Below, piece by piece: positions 54,076 to 64,000 of a DNA stretch of 64,000 bases. The notes under the pieces are model-generated. The model was not told the origin of the DNA. It saw only the letters and a program-made list of their open reading frames with translations, and made no database searches. Made by a program: the position numbers and the translations under genes. Origin of the DNA: Rhodococcus sp. 14-2483-1-2 (GTDB lineage: Bacteria > Actinomycetota > Actinomycetes > Mycobacteriales > Mycobacteriaceae); contig NZ_NPFW01000017.1 in assembly GCF_002259405.1 (NCBI RefSeq), positions 186,001-250,000 on the forward strand. The letters are read 5' to 3'. Each line of letters opens with the position of its first letter. Position 1 is the stretch's first letter.

Positions 54076-55643
54076 CGTGCGGACACCTTGTCTGTGTTGT
54101 TGCCGGCGGAGTTGTTCGCCGACGATCCGGAGGGCAGGTCTGCGGTAGCGACGCTACGGTACGCATCGAGATCGAAGTTCCTGGTGATTCGGCGGAACTC
54201 GAAGGTGAAGCCCGGCCACAGCGTCGTGTTGTTGCCGTGCTTGTCGAGGTACCAGCTGGCGCACCCGCCGTTCATCCAGACGCTCTTGGCGAGCTGATCC
54301 TGCAGCGTCACGTTGTATTCGTCCTGCACGTCCTTGCGCACCTCGATGGTGCCGATGTCGTGCTTGTCGATCGTGTTCAATGCGTCGACCAGGTAGTTGA
54401 TCTGCGACTCGATCATGAACACCATCGACGTGTGGCCCAGACCGGTGTTGGGGCCCACCAGGAAGAACATGTTGGGGAAGTTCGCGACGGCCGCGCCCTT
54501 GTAACCCTGCTGTCCACCGTCCTCGAAGGTTTGGGCCAGTGTGCGGCCGTCCTTGCCGGTGATGCCGTGGTACGCGGGGGAGTCGGTGACGTGGAACCCG
54601 GTCGCGACGACGAGCGCATCGATCGGGCGCTCGGTGCCGTCCTTGGTGACGATCGATCCTTCGCGCACCTCGGCGATGCCGTCGGTGACGAGGTCGACGT
54701 TGCTCTGAGCGAGTGCCGGGTAGTACGCGTTCGAGATCAACATGCGCTTGCAGCCGATGCGGAAGTTCGGGGTGACCTTGGCGCGCAGCGCCTTGTCCTT
54801 GATCTGGGTGCGCAGGTGATTCTCCGACGCCCACTGCAGCGGCTTCATGAAGGCCGGGGCCTTGGCCAGCCCGACGACCTGGGTCTCGCGCATCGCGTAG
54901 ATGCCGGTGCGGGAGAGGCGCTGGAAACCGGGAACGTGCTTGAAGGCGAAGCGCTCGAGCTTGGTGTACGGGCGGTCCGCGCGGGGCAGGATCCACGGCG
55001 CGGTGCGCTGGTACACGTCCAGGTGCTCCACCTGGCCTGCGATGGCGGGCACGATCTGGATCGCCGACGCGCCGGTCCCGATGACGGCGACGCGCTTGCC
55101 TGCGAGCGAGACGTCGTGATTCCACTGAGCCGAATGGAAGACGTCGCCCTTGAAGTCGTGAATTCCCTTGATGTCGGGCAGGTTCGGCTCACACAGCGCG
55201 CCGACGGCCGAGACGACGATCTTGGCGGTGTAGTTGCCGGTGGTGGTCTCGACATCCCAGCGGCTCGTCTCGGCGTTCCAGCGTGCCGAGGTCACATCCG
55301 TACCGAACACGTGCTTGTCCATGACGCCGTACTTGCGCGCCACCCCGGCGATGTACTTCTGGATCTCGGGCTGCGTCGAGAACGAGCGCGTCCAGTCCGG
55401 GTTCAGCGCGAACGAGTAGGAGTACAGGTGTGACGGCACGTCGCAGGCGGCACCGGGGTAGGTGTTGTCGCGCCAGGTGCCGCCGACGTCGTGGCCGCGT
55501 TCGATGACGACGAAGTCCTTCTTGCCTGCCTTCGTCAGCTTTATCGCGGCACCGAGGCCGGCGAATCCGCTGCCGATGATCAGCGTATCGACGTGACGCG
55601 GCGTCGTTGCACGGTCCGAAGTATCTGTTACGGGAAGACTCAT
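54072..55643 (-). CDS. Flavin-containing Baeyer-Villiger monooxygenase
   Basis: A 523-residue FAD/NADPH enzyme inserting oxygen next to a ketone to give an ester or lactone. FAD motif GSGFAG (24-29), the BVMO fingerprint FxGxxxHxxxW as FKGDVFHSAQWN (164-175; usual final P/D is N), NADPH motif VIGTGASAIQIVP (187 on) and the later VATGFHVTDSPAYHG. EthA/MymA-like. First gene of the operon, divergent from a TetR gene with a palindromic operator. The C-terminal 20 residues are Ser/Asn-rich and variable. Confidence 0.9.
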   Translation of the reverse strand: MSLPVTDTSDRATTPRHVDTLIIGSGFAGLGAAIKLTKAGKKDFVVIERGHDVGGTWRDNTYPGAACDVPSHLYSYSFALNPDWTRSFSTQPEIQKYIAGVARKYGVMDKHVFGTDVTSARWNAETSRWDVETTTGNYTAKIVVSAVGALCEPNLPDIKGIHDFKGDVFHSAQWNHDVSLAGKRVAVIGTGASAIQIVPAIAGQVEHLDVYQRTAPWILPRADRPYTKLERFAFKHVPGFQRLSRTGIYAMRETQVVGLAKAPAFMKPLQWASENHLRTQIKDKALRAKVTPNFRIGCKRMLISNAYYPALAQSNVDLVTDGIAEVREGSIVTKDGTERPIDALVVATGFHVTDSPAYHGITGKDGRTLAQTFEDGGQQGYKGAAVANFPNMFFLVGPNTGLGHTSMVFMIESQINYLVDALNTIDKHDIGTIEVRKDVQDEYNVTLQDQLAKSVWMNGGCASWYLDKHGNNTTLWPGFTFEFRRITRNFDLDAYRSVATADLPSGSSANNSAGNNTDKVSAR

Positions 55644-55662
55644 GTAGGGGAGCGTAGAAGCT

Positions 55663-55700
55663 TATTGAGTGTGAGTCAATAGTTATTGACTAACATTCAG
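55663..55700. promoter_or_regulatory. Palindromic TetR-type operator between the BVMO and TetR genes
   Basis: AGTCAATA-GT-TATTGACT (55674-55691) is a perfect 18-bp palindrome, extended by imperfect TGAGTGT / AACATTCA flanks. It lies between divergent starts at 55643 and 55713, the normal place for autoregulation by the TetR protein. Confidence 0.75.
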
Positions 55701-55712
55701 TAGGGTGGTTGC

Positions 55713-56372
55713 ATGGCGTTCGTGAACAGCCCCGGCACATCGACAACGAAGAGGACCAGACTCAGTCCGCAGCAACGACGAGCGCAACTGATCGACCTCG
55801 GCACCGAGATGCTCGCCGACCGCCCCCTCGAACAGATCTCCGTCGAGGACATCGCAGACCAAGCAGGCGTCTCCCGAGGGCTTCTGTTCCACTACTTCGC
55901 CTCCAAGCAGGAATTCCACCTCGAGATCGTGCGTGAATCCTCGCGCGTCATGCTCGAGCGCACCGCACCCGATCCGTCGCTGCCACCGTACGAGATTCTG
56001 CGCGATTCCATCGCGAACTACGTCGATTACGTCACCGACAAGCGGCAGATGTACGTCTCGCTCCTGCGCGGCACCCCCAGTGGCGACCCACAGATGCGCG
56101 CGGTGTTCGAGGACACCCGCTCCGCCATGGCCGAGCGAACCGTCGCGCAACTCGGGGGACTCGACATCGAAGTCACCCCCACCATCGTGTTGGCCGTCCG
56201 CGGCTGGATCGCATTCGTCGAGGAAACGACCATCAACTGGCTCACCGCTCCCGAGCTGAGTCGCGACGAACTGATCGACCTCAACGTCAACGCCCTGCCC
56301 GCCGTCGCACTGGCACCGGGGATGATCTCCGCACTCCTGGGAGCCGACGCGACGCCGACGCCTGAGACCTGA
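55713..56372 (+). CDS. TetR family transcriptional regulator
   Basis: A 219-residue regulator: N-terminal helix-turn-helix (about 22-70; RRAQLIDLGTEMLADRPLEQ, ISVEDIADQAGVSRGLLFHY, FASKQEFHLEIV), then a helical ligand-binding domain with VLAVRGWIAFVEETTINWL. Divergent from the BVMO-SDR-esterase operon and separated from it by the AGTCAATA palindrome, so it probably represses that operon until a ketone, alcohol or ester is present. Effector unknown. Ends in a Thr/Pro-rich tail. Confidence 0.88.
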   Translation: MAFVNSPGTSTTKRTRLSPQQRRAQLIDLGTEMLADRPLEQISVEDIADQAGVSRGLLFHYFASKQEFHLEIVRESSRVMLERTAPDPSLPPYEILRDSIANYVDYVTDKRQMYVSLLRGTPSGDPQMRAVFEDTRSAMAERTVAQLGGLDIEVTPTIVLAVRGWIAFVEETTINWLTAPELSRDELIDLNVNALPAVALAPGMISALLGADATPTPET

Positions 56373-56395
56373 TCGCGCCCGCCCGCCCCCCGCAC

Positions 56396-56446
56396 GCGTC
56401 AATGGACCCTTGCACTCCTCAGACGTATGCAGGGGTCCATTCACGC
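56396..56446 (+). repeat. Palindromic dispersed element, copy 2
   Basis: Arm GCGTCAATGGACCCTTGCA, 3-nt CTC, CTCAGACGTATGCA, closing GGGGTCCATTCACGC. Relative to copy 1 an A-T pair is replaced by C-G on both arms, so the stem is kept. Between the convergent TetR and kgd genes. Confidence 0.75.
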
Positions 56447-56459
56447 AGCCGCTGACTCT

Positions 56460-56510
56460 GCATGAATGGACCGTTGCACAGCTCAGACGTATGCAATGGT
56501 CCATTGACGC
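56460..56510 (+). repeat. Palindromic dispersed element, copy 3
   Basis: Arm GCATGAATGGACCGTTGCA, 3-nt CAG, then CTCAGACGTATG and the closing arm GCAATGGTCCATTGACGC identical to copy 1. It follows copy 2 after 13 bp, giving a tandem pair. Confidence 0.75.
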
Positions 56511-56531
56511 GGAACGGGGAGCCCAGCAACG

Positions 56532-56571
56532 ACAACAGCGGCCCACTTCCGAAGAAGTGGGCCGCTGTTGT
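56532..56571 (-). terminator. Terminator of kgd
   Basis: ACAACAGCGGCCCACTTC (56532-56549) and its exact reverse complement (56554-56571) enclose the tetraloop CGAA: an 18-bp stem 13 bp past the kgd stop codon on the minus strand. Confidence 0.85.
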
Positions 56572-56583
56572 TATCGAGTGTTT

Positions 56584-59500
56584 CTAGCCTTCGCCGACTG
56601 CGTTGAAGGCCTCGTCGATGATTTCGAGTTGCTCGACTGCGTGCACCTTGCTCGAGCCCGACGACGGGGCGGACATTGCGCGACGCGAGATGCGCTTGAT
56701 GCCGACCAGCTTCTCGGGCATGAGCTCGGGCAGTGCGAGACCGAAGAACGGCCAGGCACCCTGGTTCGCAGGCTCTTCCTGAACCCAACGGAATTCCGTT
56801 GCGTTCGGGTAGCTTTCGAGTGCTTCCCTGATGCGGCGGACCGGCACGGGGTAGAGCTGCTCGACGCGAACGATCGCGACGTCGTCGCGGTTGTCCTTCT
56901 GCTTGCGAGCGAGCAGTTCGTAGTAGAGCTTGCCGCTGACCATCAGTACTCGCTTGACCGCGCTGCGGTCACCGGTGCCGGTGTCGTAGGTGGGCTCGTC
57001 GAACACCGAGTGGAACTTGCCGTCGGTGAAGTCCTCGATGTTGCTCACTGCTGCCTTGTTGCGCAGCATCGACTTCGGGGTGAAGACGATCAGCGGGCGA
57101 CGGATGCCGTCACGCGCGTGCCTGCGCAGCAGGTGGAAGTAGTTGGCGGGGGTCGAGGGGAGTGCGACGGTCATCGAGCCCTCGGCGCACAGTGTCAGGA
57201 AGCGTTCGATGCGTCCGGACGTGTGGTCGGGACCCTGACCTTCGTGGCCGTGCGGCAGGAGCAGCACGACGTCGGAGAGCTGGCCCCACTTGGCTTCACC
57301 GGACGAGATGAACTCATCGATGATGGACTGCGCGCCGTTTACGAAGTCGCCGAACTGCGCTTCCCACATCACCAGTGCGTCCGGGTTGCCCACCGAGTAG
57401 CCGTACTCGAAGCCGACGGCTGCGAACTCGCTGAGCGCGGAGTCGTAGACCATGAACTTGCCGGGGTTGTCGCTGCCGATGTTCTGCAGCGGCGTGTACT
57501 CGGCGCCGGTCTTGCGGTCGATGATCACCGAGTGGCGCTGGGTGAACGTGCCGCGGCGGGTGTCCTGGCCGGAGAAGCGGATGTTGCGTCCCTCGTCGAC
57601 CAACGATCCGAGCGCCAACAGTTCGCCGAAGGCCCAGTCGACCTTGCCCTCGTGCGCCATCTCGCGACGCTTCTCGAGCACCGGCTTGACGCGCGGGTGC
57701 ACGTTGAATCCGTCGGGAACGTCGAGGTGCGCGTCGCCGATGCGGTGCAGCACGGCCTTGTCGACGGCCGTGGTGAGCTTGGCAGGCAACTGCTGGTCGA
57801 GTTCGACCGATTCGCTGGGCTCCGGGGTGTACTTCTCGAGTTCGCGTACCTCGTTGAAGACGCGTTCGAGCTGGCCCTGGTAGTCGCGGAGTGCGTCCTC
57901 GGCTTCCTTGAGCGAGATGTCTCCACGGCCGATGAGCGATTCGGTGTAGCTCTTGCGGACGCTGCGCTTGGTGTCGATGACGTCGTACATCGCAGGCTGC
58001 GTCATCGAGGGGTCGTCGCCCTCGTTGTGGCCGCGACGGCGGTAGCAGATCATGTCGATGACGACGTCCTTGTGGAACTTCTGACGGAAGTCCACCGCCA
58101 GCTGAGCCACCCAGGCGCAGGCCTCGGGGTCGTCGCCGTTGACGTGGAAGATCGGCGCGGCGATCATCTTCGCCACATCGGTGCAGTACTCGGACGAACG
58201 CGAGAACTCCGGTGACGTGGTGAAGCCGACCTGGTTGTTGACGACGATGTGCACGGTGCCGCCGGTGCGGTAGCCCCGCAGGTCGGACAGGTTCAGCGTC
58301 TCGGCGACGACGCCCTGGCCTGCGAATGCAGCGTCTCCGTGCAGCATCAGCGGCAGGACGGAGTAGCCGCCCTGGCCGGTGCCCTTGTCCAGCAGGTCCT
58401 GCTTGGCGCGGACGAGGCCTTCGAGAACCGGGTCGACGGCTTCGAGGTGCGACGGGTTCGCGGTGAGCGAGACCTTGATGTCGTTGTCACCGAACATCTG
58501 GATGTACGTGCCCTCGGCACCGAGGTGGTACTTCACGTCGCCGGAGCCGTGTGCGGCGGCCGGGTTCATGTTGCCCTCGAACTCGGTGAAGATCTTCGAG
58601 TAGGGCTTGCCGACGATGTTGGCGAGCACGTTCAGTCGGCCGCGGTGCGGCATACCGATGACGACCTCGTCGAGGGCGTACTCGGCGCTCTGGTCGATGA
58701 CGGAGTCCATCATCGGGATGACCGACTCGGCACCTTCGAGCGAGAAGCGCTTCTGCCCGACGTACTTGGTCTGCAGGAACGTCTCGAACGCCTCGGCTGC
58801 GTTGAGCTTGCTCAGGATGTACTTCTGTTGCGCCACAGTCGGTTTGACGTGCTTGGCCTCGACGCGCTCCTGCAGCCAGGTGACCTGCTCGGTCTCGAGG
58901 ATGTGGGTGTACTCGACGCCCACGTGGCGGCAGTACGAGTCACGCAGAACGCTGAGCACGTCCCGCAGCTTCATCTTGTCCTTGCCGTGGAATCCGCCGA
59001 CCTTGAATTCGCGGTCGAGATCCCACAGCGTGAGGTCGTGGCTGATCACGTCGAGGTCCGGGTGCATCCGGAACTTGTCCTTGGTGAACTGCAACGGATC
59101 GGTGTCGGCCATCAGGTGACCGCGGTTGCGGTACGCCGCGATGAGTTCGAGCACGCGAGTGTTCTTGTCGACCGTGCCCTCGGGCAGATCCTTGCGCCAG
59201 CGAATCGGCTCGTAGGGGATCTTGAGCGAGTGGAACAGCTCGTCGTAGAACTCGTCGCTGATCAGCAGGTTGTGGATCGTCTTGAGGAAGTCGCCCGACT
59301 CTGCACCCTGAATGATGCGGTGGTCGTACGTCGAGGTCAGCGTCATGAGCTTGCCGACGCCGAACTCGGCGAGACGCTCGTCACTGGCTCCCTGGAACTC
59401 TGCCGGGTACTCCATGGCACCTGCACCGATGATGGCTCCCTGGCCGTTCATCAGACGCGGCACCGAGTGCACGGTTCCGATTCCACCGGGGTTGGTCAGC

Positions 59501-60378
59501 GAGATGGTGACGCCCTGGAAGTCCTCACCGGTGAGCTTGCCGTCGCGAGCACGACGCACGATGTCCTCGTACGCGTTGTAGAACTGCGTGAACGTGAAGT
59601 CCTGCGTGTTCTTGATGGCCGCGACGACGAGGGAACGGTTGCCGTCCTTGCCGGGCAGGTCGATCGCGAGACCGAGGTTGATCGCTGCCGGAGTGATGGC
59701 GTTCGGCTTGCCGTCGACCTCGGCGAAGTGGCGGTTCATGTTCGGGAACGCCTTGACGGCCTGCACGATGGCGTAGCCGAGCAGGTGCGTGAACGAGATC
59801 TTGCCGCCGCGGGTGCGAGCGAGATGGTTGTTGATCACGAGGCGGTTGTCGACCATGAGCTTGGCCGGGATTGCACGCACGCTGGTCGCGGTCGGAATCT
59901 GCAACGAGGCGGACATGTTCTTCGCCACCGCTGCGGCAGCGCCGCGCAGAATCTTGCTCGACTCTTCACCGAACTCGGCTGCGGCGGGCTTTGCGGGAGC
60001 GGACTTCGCAGGCGCTGCCTTCTTCTCGGCAGGCTTGGCGGCAGCGGCGGGCTTCGAGGCCTCGGCCTTGGGAGCGGCGGCCTTGGGTGCTGCGGCCTTC
60101 GGCGCGTCGGTCTTGTCGGGAGCAGAGGCGGCCGGCTTGGCTGGTGGCGCGGGAGCTGCGGGAGGCGCGGACTTGGTGGAGCTACCGTTCGAGGCTGCGC
60201 CGTTGCCGGCCGCACCGTTGGATCCGGCGGTCTCGTCGGTCACGGCATCGGGGTCGTAACCGGTCAGAAACTCGTGCCAGCTCGCGTCGACGGATGAAGG
60301 GTCCTGCTTGAATCGCTGGTACATCTCGTCGACCAGCCATTGATTTTGTCCGAATTGGGTAGTAGAGCTGCTGCTCAC
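56584..60378 (-). CDS. kgd: Multifunctional 2-oxoglutarate metabolism enzyme (OdhA/SucA type)
   Basis: A 1264-residue E1 of the 2-oxoglutarate dehydrogenase complex fused to an E2-like acyltransferase domain, as in mycobacteria and corynebacteria. Order: a short helical start ([20 protein letters not shown]), an Ala/Pro/Lys linker (45-135), an E2 catalytic core (about 145-365) with [12 protein letters not shown] at 351-362, then the thiamin-diphosphate E1 ([20 protein letters not shown], the [20 protein letters not shown] cofactor region, [20 protein letters not shown]). In relatives GarA/OdhI binds and inhibits this enzyme. Strong terminator downstream; 110 bp separate it from the exporter gene upstream. 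Confidence 0.96.
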   Translation of the reverse strand: MSSSSTTQFGQNQWLVDEMYQRFKQDPSSVDASWHEFLTGYDPDAVTDETAGSNGAAGNGAASNGSSTKSAPPAAPAPPAKPAASAPDKTDAPKAAAPKAAAPKAEASKPAAAAKPAEKKAAPAKSAPAKPAAAEFGEESSKILRGAAAAVAKNMSASLQIPTATSVRAIPAKLMVDNRLVINNHLARTRGGKISFTHLLGYAIVQAVKAFPNMNRHFAEVDGKPNAITPAAINLGLAIDLPGKDGNRSLVVAAIKNTQDFTFTQFYNAYEDIVRRARDGKLTGEDFQGVTISLTNPGGIGTVHSVPRLMNGQGAIIGAGAMEYPAEFQGASDERLAEFGVGKLMTLTSTYDHRIIQGAESGDFLKTIHNLLISDEFYDELFHSLKIPYEPIRWRKDLPEGTVDKNTRVLELIAAYRNRGHLMADTDPLQFTKDKFRMHPDLDVISHDLTLWDLDREFKVGGFHGKDKMKLRDVLSVLRDSYCRHVGVEYTHILETEQVTWLQERVEAKHVKPTVAQQKYILSKLNAAEAFETFLQTKYVGQKRFSLEGAESVIPMMDSVIDQSAEYALDEVVIGMPHRGRLNVLANIVGKPYSKIFTEFEGNMNPAAAHGSGDVKYHLGAEGTYIQMFGDNDIKVSLTANPSHLEAVDPVLEGLVRAKQDLLDKGTGQGGYSVLPLMLHGDAAFAGQGVVAETLNLSDLRGYRTGGTVHIVVNNQVGFTTSPEFSRSSEYCTDVAKMIAAPIFHVNGDDPEACAWVAQLAVDFRQKFHKDVVIDMICYRRRGHNEGDDPSMTQPAMYDVIDTKRSVRKSYTESLIGRGDISLKEAEDALRDYQGQLERVFNEVRELEKYTPEPSESVELDQQLPAKLTTAVDKAVLHRIGDAHLDVPDGFNVHPRVKPVLEKRREMAHEGKVDWAFGELLALGSLVDEGRNIRFSGQDTRRGTFTQRHSVIIDRKTGAEYTPLQNIGSDNPGKFMVYDSALSEFAAVGFEYGYSVGNPDALVMWEAQFGDFVNGAQSIIDEFISSGEAKWGQLSDVVLLLPHGHEGQGPDHTSGRIERFLTLCAEGSMTVALPSTPANYFHLLRRHARDGIRRPLIVFTPKSMLRNKAAVSNIEDFTDGKFHSVFDEPTYDTGTGDRSAVKRVLMVSGKLYYELLARKQKDNRDDVAIVRVEQLYPVPVRRIREALESYPNATEFRWVQEEPANQGAWPFFGLALPELMPEKLVGIKRISRRAMSAPSSGSSKVHAVEQLEIIDEAFNAVGEG

Positions 60379-60488
60379 GGCAGTAGTTCGCCTCGTTTCT
60401 GTCTTCGTTCCCGTTCAGCGCGCGTACGTGTCCAGGCTAGACCGTTGGTCCAGCTCACGTGCGTCCGGGACGTAGCTGTGATATGTAC

Positions 60489-63400
60489 TCACCGGTAACC
60501 ATCGGCCTCGTTGTCGATGACTCCTTGGACTATCGAATTATTCCCTCGGTTCGTTTCGGCTGCAGTCCACAGTTGCGCGTAGAAGCCGCCCCGCGTGCGG
60601 AGCTCCGAATGTCGACCTACTTCCACGATACGGCCGCCGTCGACCACCACGATCAGGTCTGCTCGTGCGGCGGTCGCCAAGCGGTGCGCGACGACCACTG
60701 CGGTTCGGGTCCGGGCGACGGCGCTGCTGGCTGCCAGCACGGTGCGTTCGGTCGCCGGATCGAGCGTGGCGGTGGCCTCGTCGAGCAGGAGAAGGTCGGG
60801 GTCGACCAACTCGGCCCTGGCCAGTGCGATCAGCTGCCGTTGACCCGCGGACAGCCCTTGCCCGCGCTCGCCGACGGGTTGGTGCATACCGCCGCGAAGT
60901 GCAGCGATGGTGCTCAGAGCACCCACCGAGCGGGCAGCGTTCTCGATGTCGGCGCGGGTGGCGTCGGGCCTGCCGTAGGCGATGTTCGACGCGACTGTTC
61001 CGGTGAAGAGGTGCGCTTCCTGCGGTACGACGCCGAGTCGGTGCCGGTAGTCCGAGAGGCGATAGTCACGTAGATCGTGGCCGCCGACGCGCACCGATCC
61101 GGAGGTCGGATCGTAGAAGCGGGCCAGCAGTTTCACCACGGTGGATTTGCCCGCGCCGGTGCGTCCGACCAGCGCGACGGTGGTGCCGGCGGGAATCGTG
61201 AGATTTACCTCACTCAGCGCGTCGCTCTGGGCTCCGGCGTAGCGGAAACCGACGTCGACGAGATCGATGTCGGCGCGCAGACGTCCGCCGGGGAGGGCTG
61301 TGGCGTGCGCGGCGGTGGCAGTTTCGATGGAGCTGGTGGTGCGCAGCAGATCCCCGATCCGGCCGACACCGACACGTGCCTGCTGGTAACCGTCGAACAC
61401 CTGCGAGAGCTGCTGGATCGGTCCGAAGAGCAGCCCGAGATAGAGCACGAACGCGACGAGGGTGCCCGCGGTGGTGGTGCCGGTGGCGATCTGATGTGCG
61501 CCGACGAACACGACGACGGCGAGGGCGACGTCGGAGAGCAACGTGATGAGAGGGAAGAACACCGAGATCGCGGTCTGCGATCGCATTCGGCTCGCCCGGT
61601 AGCGGTCGGAGCGTTCGGCGAACCGGGTTGCGGCGTACTCCTCGCGCCGATACGCCTGTGCGGCGCGCAGTCCCGTGACGTTCTCCTGGAAGTCGGCGTT
61701 GACGATCGAGATGCGCTCACGGGACGTCGAGTACGCCGCCGAGGAGATGCGCCGGAATATCACGGTGGCCACGGCGAGGGGTGGTACGACCGCCAACGCC
61801 ACCAGGCCCAGAGTGGGGTCCGTGACGAGCAGGGCGGCCGCTATACCGACGACGGTCAACACGCTCACCACAGCGGTCGACGCCCCGGTCTGAATGAACG
61901 ACGACAGTGCATCGACGTCGGTGGTCATTCGGGTCATGATGCGACCCGAGAGCTCACGCTCGTAGTAGTCGAGGCCGAGCCGCTGAATGTGCGCGTAGCT
62001 ACGCACACGGAGACCGAAGAGGACTCGCTCGCCTGCCCGCGCAGTGATGACCGTCGTCCAACAGACGACGAACCAACTCGCCGCTGCCAACACGACGCCG
62101 ATCGACGTGGCGATCCACAGCGTGTTCGGGTCTCCGCTCGCCACTCCGCTGTCCACCGCATAGCGAACGAGCGAAGGGAAGGCGATCGAGGCCAGTGAGT
62201 CCAGCGCGAGGAGCACCACAACCGCTGCGAGCAACGAGCGCACCGGGCTCAGCAGTCTGGACAGCCGAAATTCAGGGTCGGGTCGACGCAGGTCGGATCC
62301 CGATGTGCCCGGATCCTCGGTAGCGGGAGGCAGGGCCGCGACTGCCCGGGAGATGGCCGGCGTGGGTGCGAGTGAGCCGAATGCCCCGGCCATCGCAGTT
62401 CCGTGACCACCTCCACCTCCGGGCGCGGGTGTCGCGGTTGCGCCGGGTGCGACCGTCGCCTCCGGCGGCGAATCGGGCCAGAGGGTGTCGGCGGACGGGT
62501 CCACGATCGGCTCCGCGCCGGGGGCGTCGTCGAGTTCGCCGTCTCCTCCGGCCAGGAGAGCCCGGAACAACGGACAACGCTGATCCAGTTCGTCGACCGT
62601 TCCGGTGTCGATGATGCGGCCGTTGTCGAGCACGGCGACGCGGTCGGCCAGGGTCAGGGTCGAGCGGCGATGAGCGAGAACGAGAGTCGCGCGCGTGCGG
62701 ACGCCGCGCAACGCGTCGAAGATGGCGGCCTCGGTCTCGGCGTCCACAGCGGAGGTGGCGTCGTCCAGGATCAGAATTCGCGGCTCGACGAGAAGAGCGC
62801 GGGCCAGTGCGATGCGTTGGCGCTGACCTCCGGACAGGGTGAGTCCGCGTTCACCGACGAGGCTGTCGTATCCCTCGGGCAGCGCGTCGATGAAGTTGGA
62901 GGCCTGCGCCAGCCGTGCTGCACGCTCGATGTCCTCCGCTGTCGCGTCGGGCCTGCCGAGCGCGATGTTGGCGGCGATGGTGTCGGAGAAGAGGAACGGC
63001 TCGTCGAACACCAGCGAGATCGCCTCGCGTAGTGACGTCGAGTCGAGGTCGTCGATATCGATCGACGTTCCGTCGGACGTCAGCGCAATCTGTCCCCGAG
63101 AGGGGCGGTAGAAGCGGGGGAGCAGCAGCGCGAGTGCGGTCTTTCCCGAGCCCGCGTTGCCGACGACGGCCACCGTCTCGCCGGGCGAGATGGTCAGGTC
63201 CAGGCCGGTGAGCACGTCGCGTTCGGGCTCGAATCCGAAGGTCACCTCGGAGATACGGACCCCGAGCGGGCCGTCGGGCAACGCGACGGGTTCGGCCGGT
63301 TCCGGGTCGGACGGCTCGGTGTCGACCACCTCGTAGACGCGCTCGACGGCCGCACGGGAGAGCTGAGCCATGATCACCACCGACGAGACGGTGCGGGTCA

Positions 63401-64000
63401 CGGCCGACAGGGTCGCGACGTAGGTGGCGAAGGCCAGGAACGTGCCGATCGTGATGTGGCCCTGCAGGGCGAGATAGCCGCCGAGGGCGATGACTCCGAC
63501 GAGCCCGAGTTGAGGAATGGTGGCCATCGACGGTGCGAACCGCGAGTTGATCCTGGCCGATCGCATCCGCTCGGCGAACAGCGTGCGCCCCAGTGTCTCG
63601 ATGCGATCCACCGCGCGTGCTTCCTGTCCGAAGCCCTTCACCACTCGGACGCCGGTGACTGTTTCCTCGACGTGCTGAGCCAGATCGGCAGCGCGTTGTT
63701 GAGCCGACCAGGTCGCCGCGAAGAGAGTGGGCCGCATTCGGTAGACCACGATGCCGACCGCAGGAACGATGAGGACCGCGACGACCGTGAGCAGCGGCGA
63801 CAGATACGCCATGACCACCAGCGCCAGCACGAACTGCAGGACGGCACCCGCCGACAACGGCACCATGGCCAGCAGCCCCTGCACCAGTTGAAGGTCGGTG
63901 ATGGATCTCGAGACGACCTGACCGGTACGGATTTCGTCCTGCTTGCGCCCGTCGAGCCGCTGCAGTGACGCGAGCAGGTCGAGGCGTAGATCGTGCTGGA
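60489..64000 (-). CDS. Fused double ABC exporter, N-terminus cut by window edge
   Basis: At least 1170 residues: two complete half-exporters in one chain. The frame is open to the right edge, where codons before the internal GTG at 63884 read sensibly (LRLDLLASLQRLDGRKQDEI), so the true start lies outside. Half 1: membrane domain, then Walker A GNAGSGKTA, signature [16 protein letters not shown], Walker B ILILDDATSAVD. A Gly/Pro/Ala linker joins half 2: membrane domain with six helices, Walker A GRTGAGKST, signature LSAGQRQLIALARAEL, Walker B LLLLDEATATLD. Site 1 (ILDDATS, Asp for Glu) looks degenerate, site 2 normal. Resembles M. tuberculosis Rv0194, a multidrug exporter. Confidence 0.9.
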   Translation of the reverse strand, partial: QHDLRLDLLASLQRLDGRKQDEIRTGQVVSRSITDLQLVQGLLAMVPLSAGAVLQFVLALVVMAYLSPLLTVVAVLIVPAVGIVVYRMRPTLFAATWSAQQRAADLAQHVEETVTGVRVVKGFGQEARAVDRIETLGRTLFAERMRSARINSRFAPSMATIPQLGLVGVIALGGYLALQGHITIGTFLAFATYVATLSAVTRTVSSVVIMAQLSRAAVERVYEVVDTEPSDPEPAEPVALPDGPLGVRISEVTFGFEPERDVLTGLDLTISPGETVAVVGNAGSGKTALALLLPRFYRPSRGQIALTSDGTSIDIDDLDSTSLREAISLVFDEPFLFSDTIAANIALGRPDATAEDIERAARLAQASNFIDALPEGYDSLVGERGLTLSGGQRQRIALARALLVEPRILILDDATSAVDAETEAAIFDALRGVRTRATLVLAHRRSTLTLADRVAVLDNGRIIDTGTVDELDQRCPLFRALLAGGDGELDDAPGAEPIVDPSADTLWPDSPPEATVAPGATATPAPGGGGGHGTAMAGAFGSLAPTPAISRAVAALPPATEDPGTSGSDLRRPDPEFRLSRLLSPVRSLLAAVVVLLALDSLASIAFPSLVRYAVDSGVASGDPNTLWIATSIGVVLAAASWFVVCWTTVITARAGERVLFGLRVRSYAHIQRLGLDYYERELSGRIMTRMTTDVDALSSFIQTGASTAVVSVLTVVGIAAALLVTDPTLGLVALAVVPPLAVATVIFRRISSAAYSTSRERISIVNADFQENVTGLRAAQAYRREEYAATRFAERSDRYRASRMRSQTAISVFFPLITLLSDVALAVVVFVGAHQIATGTTTAGTLVAFVLYLGLLFGPIQQLSQVFDGYQQARVGVGRIGDLLRTTSSIETATAAHATALPGGRLRADIDLVDVGFRYAGAQSDALSEVNLTIPAGTTVALVGRTGAGKSTVVKLLARFYDPTSGSVRVGGHDLRDYRLSDYRHRLGVVPQEAHLFTGTVASNIAYGRPDATRADIENAARSVGALSTIAALRGGMHQPVGERGQGLSAGQRQLIALARAELVDPDLLLLDEATATLDPATERTVLAASSAVARTRTAVVVAHRLATAARADLIVVVDGGRIVEVGRHSELRTRGGFYAQLWTAAETNRGNNSIVQGVIDNEADGYR

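Noticed and set aside
58249..60297. Plus-strand 682-codon open frame opposite kgd
   Set aside because: Antisense shadow of kgd; Val/Leu/Asp/Gly-biased translation with no domain, while kgd is intact.

Overview
The window is high-GC actinobacterial chromosome. Gene content and order match the Mycobacteriales, most likely Rhodococcus in the broad sense. Much of it follows the order familiar from Mycobacterium tuberculosis: dapD, dapE, LOG, fadD6, folP2, gpgS, tagA, DUF3117, glgM/glgC, O-methyltransferase, sigE-rseA-htrA-tatB, mrp, lytic transglycosylase, MgtE-like, lpqY-sugABC, corA and kgd. No rRNA, tRNA, insertion sequence, prophage or CRISPR array was seen. Identifications rest on motif recognition from the translated sequence; no database search was run.

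Layout. (1) 1-9.6 kb is the accessory part: a diguanylate cyclase overlapping a gene cut by the window edge; a cassette with a DUF3263 protein, a secreted Thr/Pro-rich protein, an ImmA/IrrE-type metallopeptidase, a MAB_1171c-like multispanning membrane protein, a convergent EspR-like XRE regulator and a 49-residue membrane peptide; then a DUF1810 protein, an orphan type II lumazine synthase, two abutting gene relics, and an HNH/13E12 protein behind an SOS box. (2) 8.3-21.4 kb is core metabolism: lysine/diaminopimelate (dapD, dapE), two LOG proteins, fatty-acid activation (fadD6), a folP2-like gene, glucosylglycerate (gpgS), DNA repair (tagA) and glycogen/maltosyl-phosphate synthesis (glgM, glgC). 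(3) 21.4-25.4 kb is the envelope-stress module sigE-rseA-htrA-tatB. (4) 25.4-31.8 kb, all minus strand, holds a polar amino-acid ABC transporter, the Mrp scaffold, a secreted lytic transglycosylase, and a DUF1003/MgtE-N-CBS pair. (5) 31.9-37.9 kb holds a CitE-like lyase, a general-stress membrane protein and the trehalose importer lpqY-sugABC. (6) 38-47.7 kb holds a small secreted protein, an MFS exporter, a ParB-like/phosphoesterase pair, a SUFU-domain protein, a lipase homologue without its nucleophile serine, corA, and a PHP-marC-membrane operon followed by malic enzyme. (7) 47.7-52.3 kb is an osmoprotectant ABC operon with a divergent orphan binding protein. (8) 52.3-56.4 kb is an esterase-SDR-Baeyer-Villiger monooxygenase operon divergent from a TetR gene. 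(9) 56.6-64 kb holds kgd and a fused double ABC exporter that runs off the right edge.

How the parts work together. Several blocks serve the mycolic-type envelope and its sugars: LpqY-SugABC recovers trehalose, GlgM/GlgC and GpgS feed polymer and polysaccharide synthesis, and SigE-RseA-HtrA senses envelope damage. A 51-bp palindromic element occurs three times, always between convergent gene ends. The points most worth following are the metallopeptidase/7TM/EspR-like cassette, the dead lipase homologue (Gly-His-Gln-His-Gly instead of GxSxG), the palindromic repeat family, and candidate operators in the fadD6, sigE, TetR/BVMO and osmoprotectant promoter regions.
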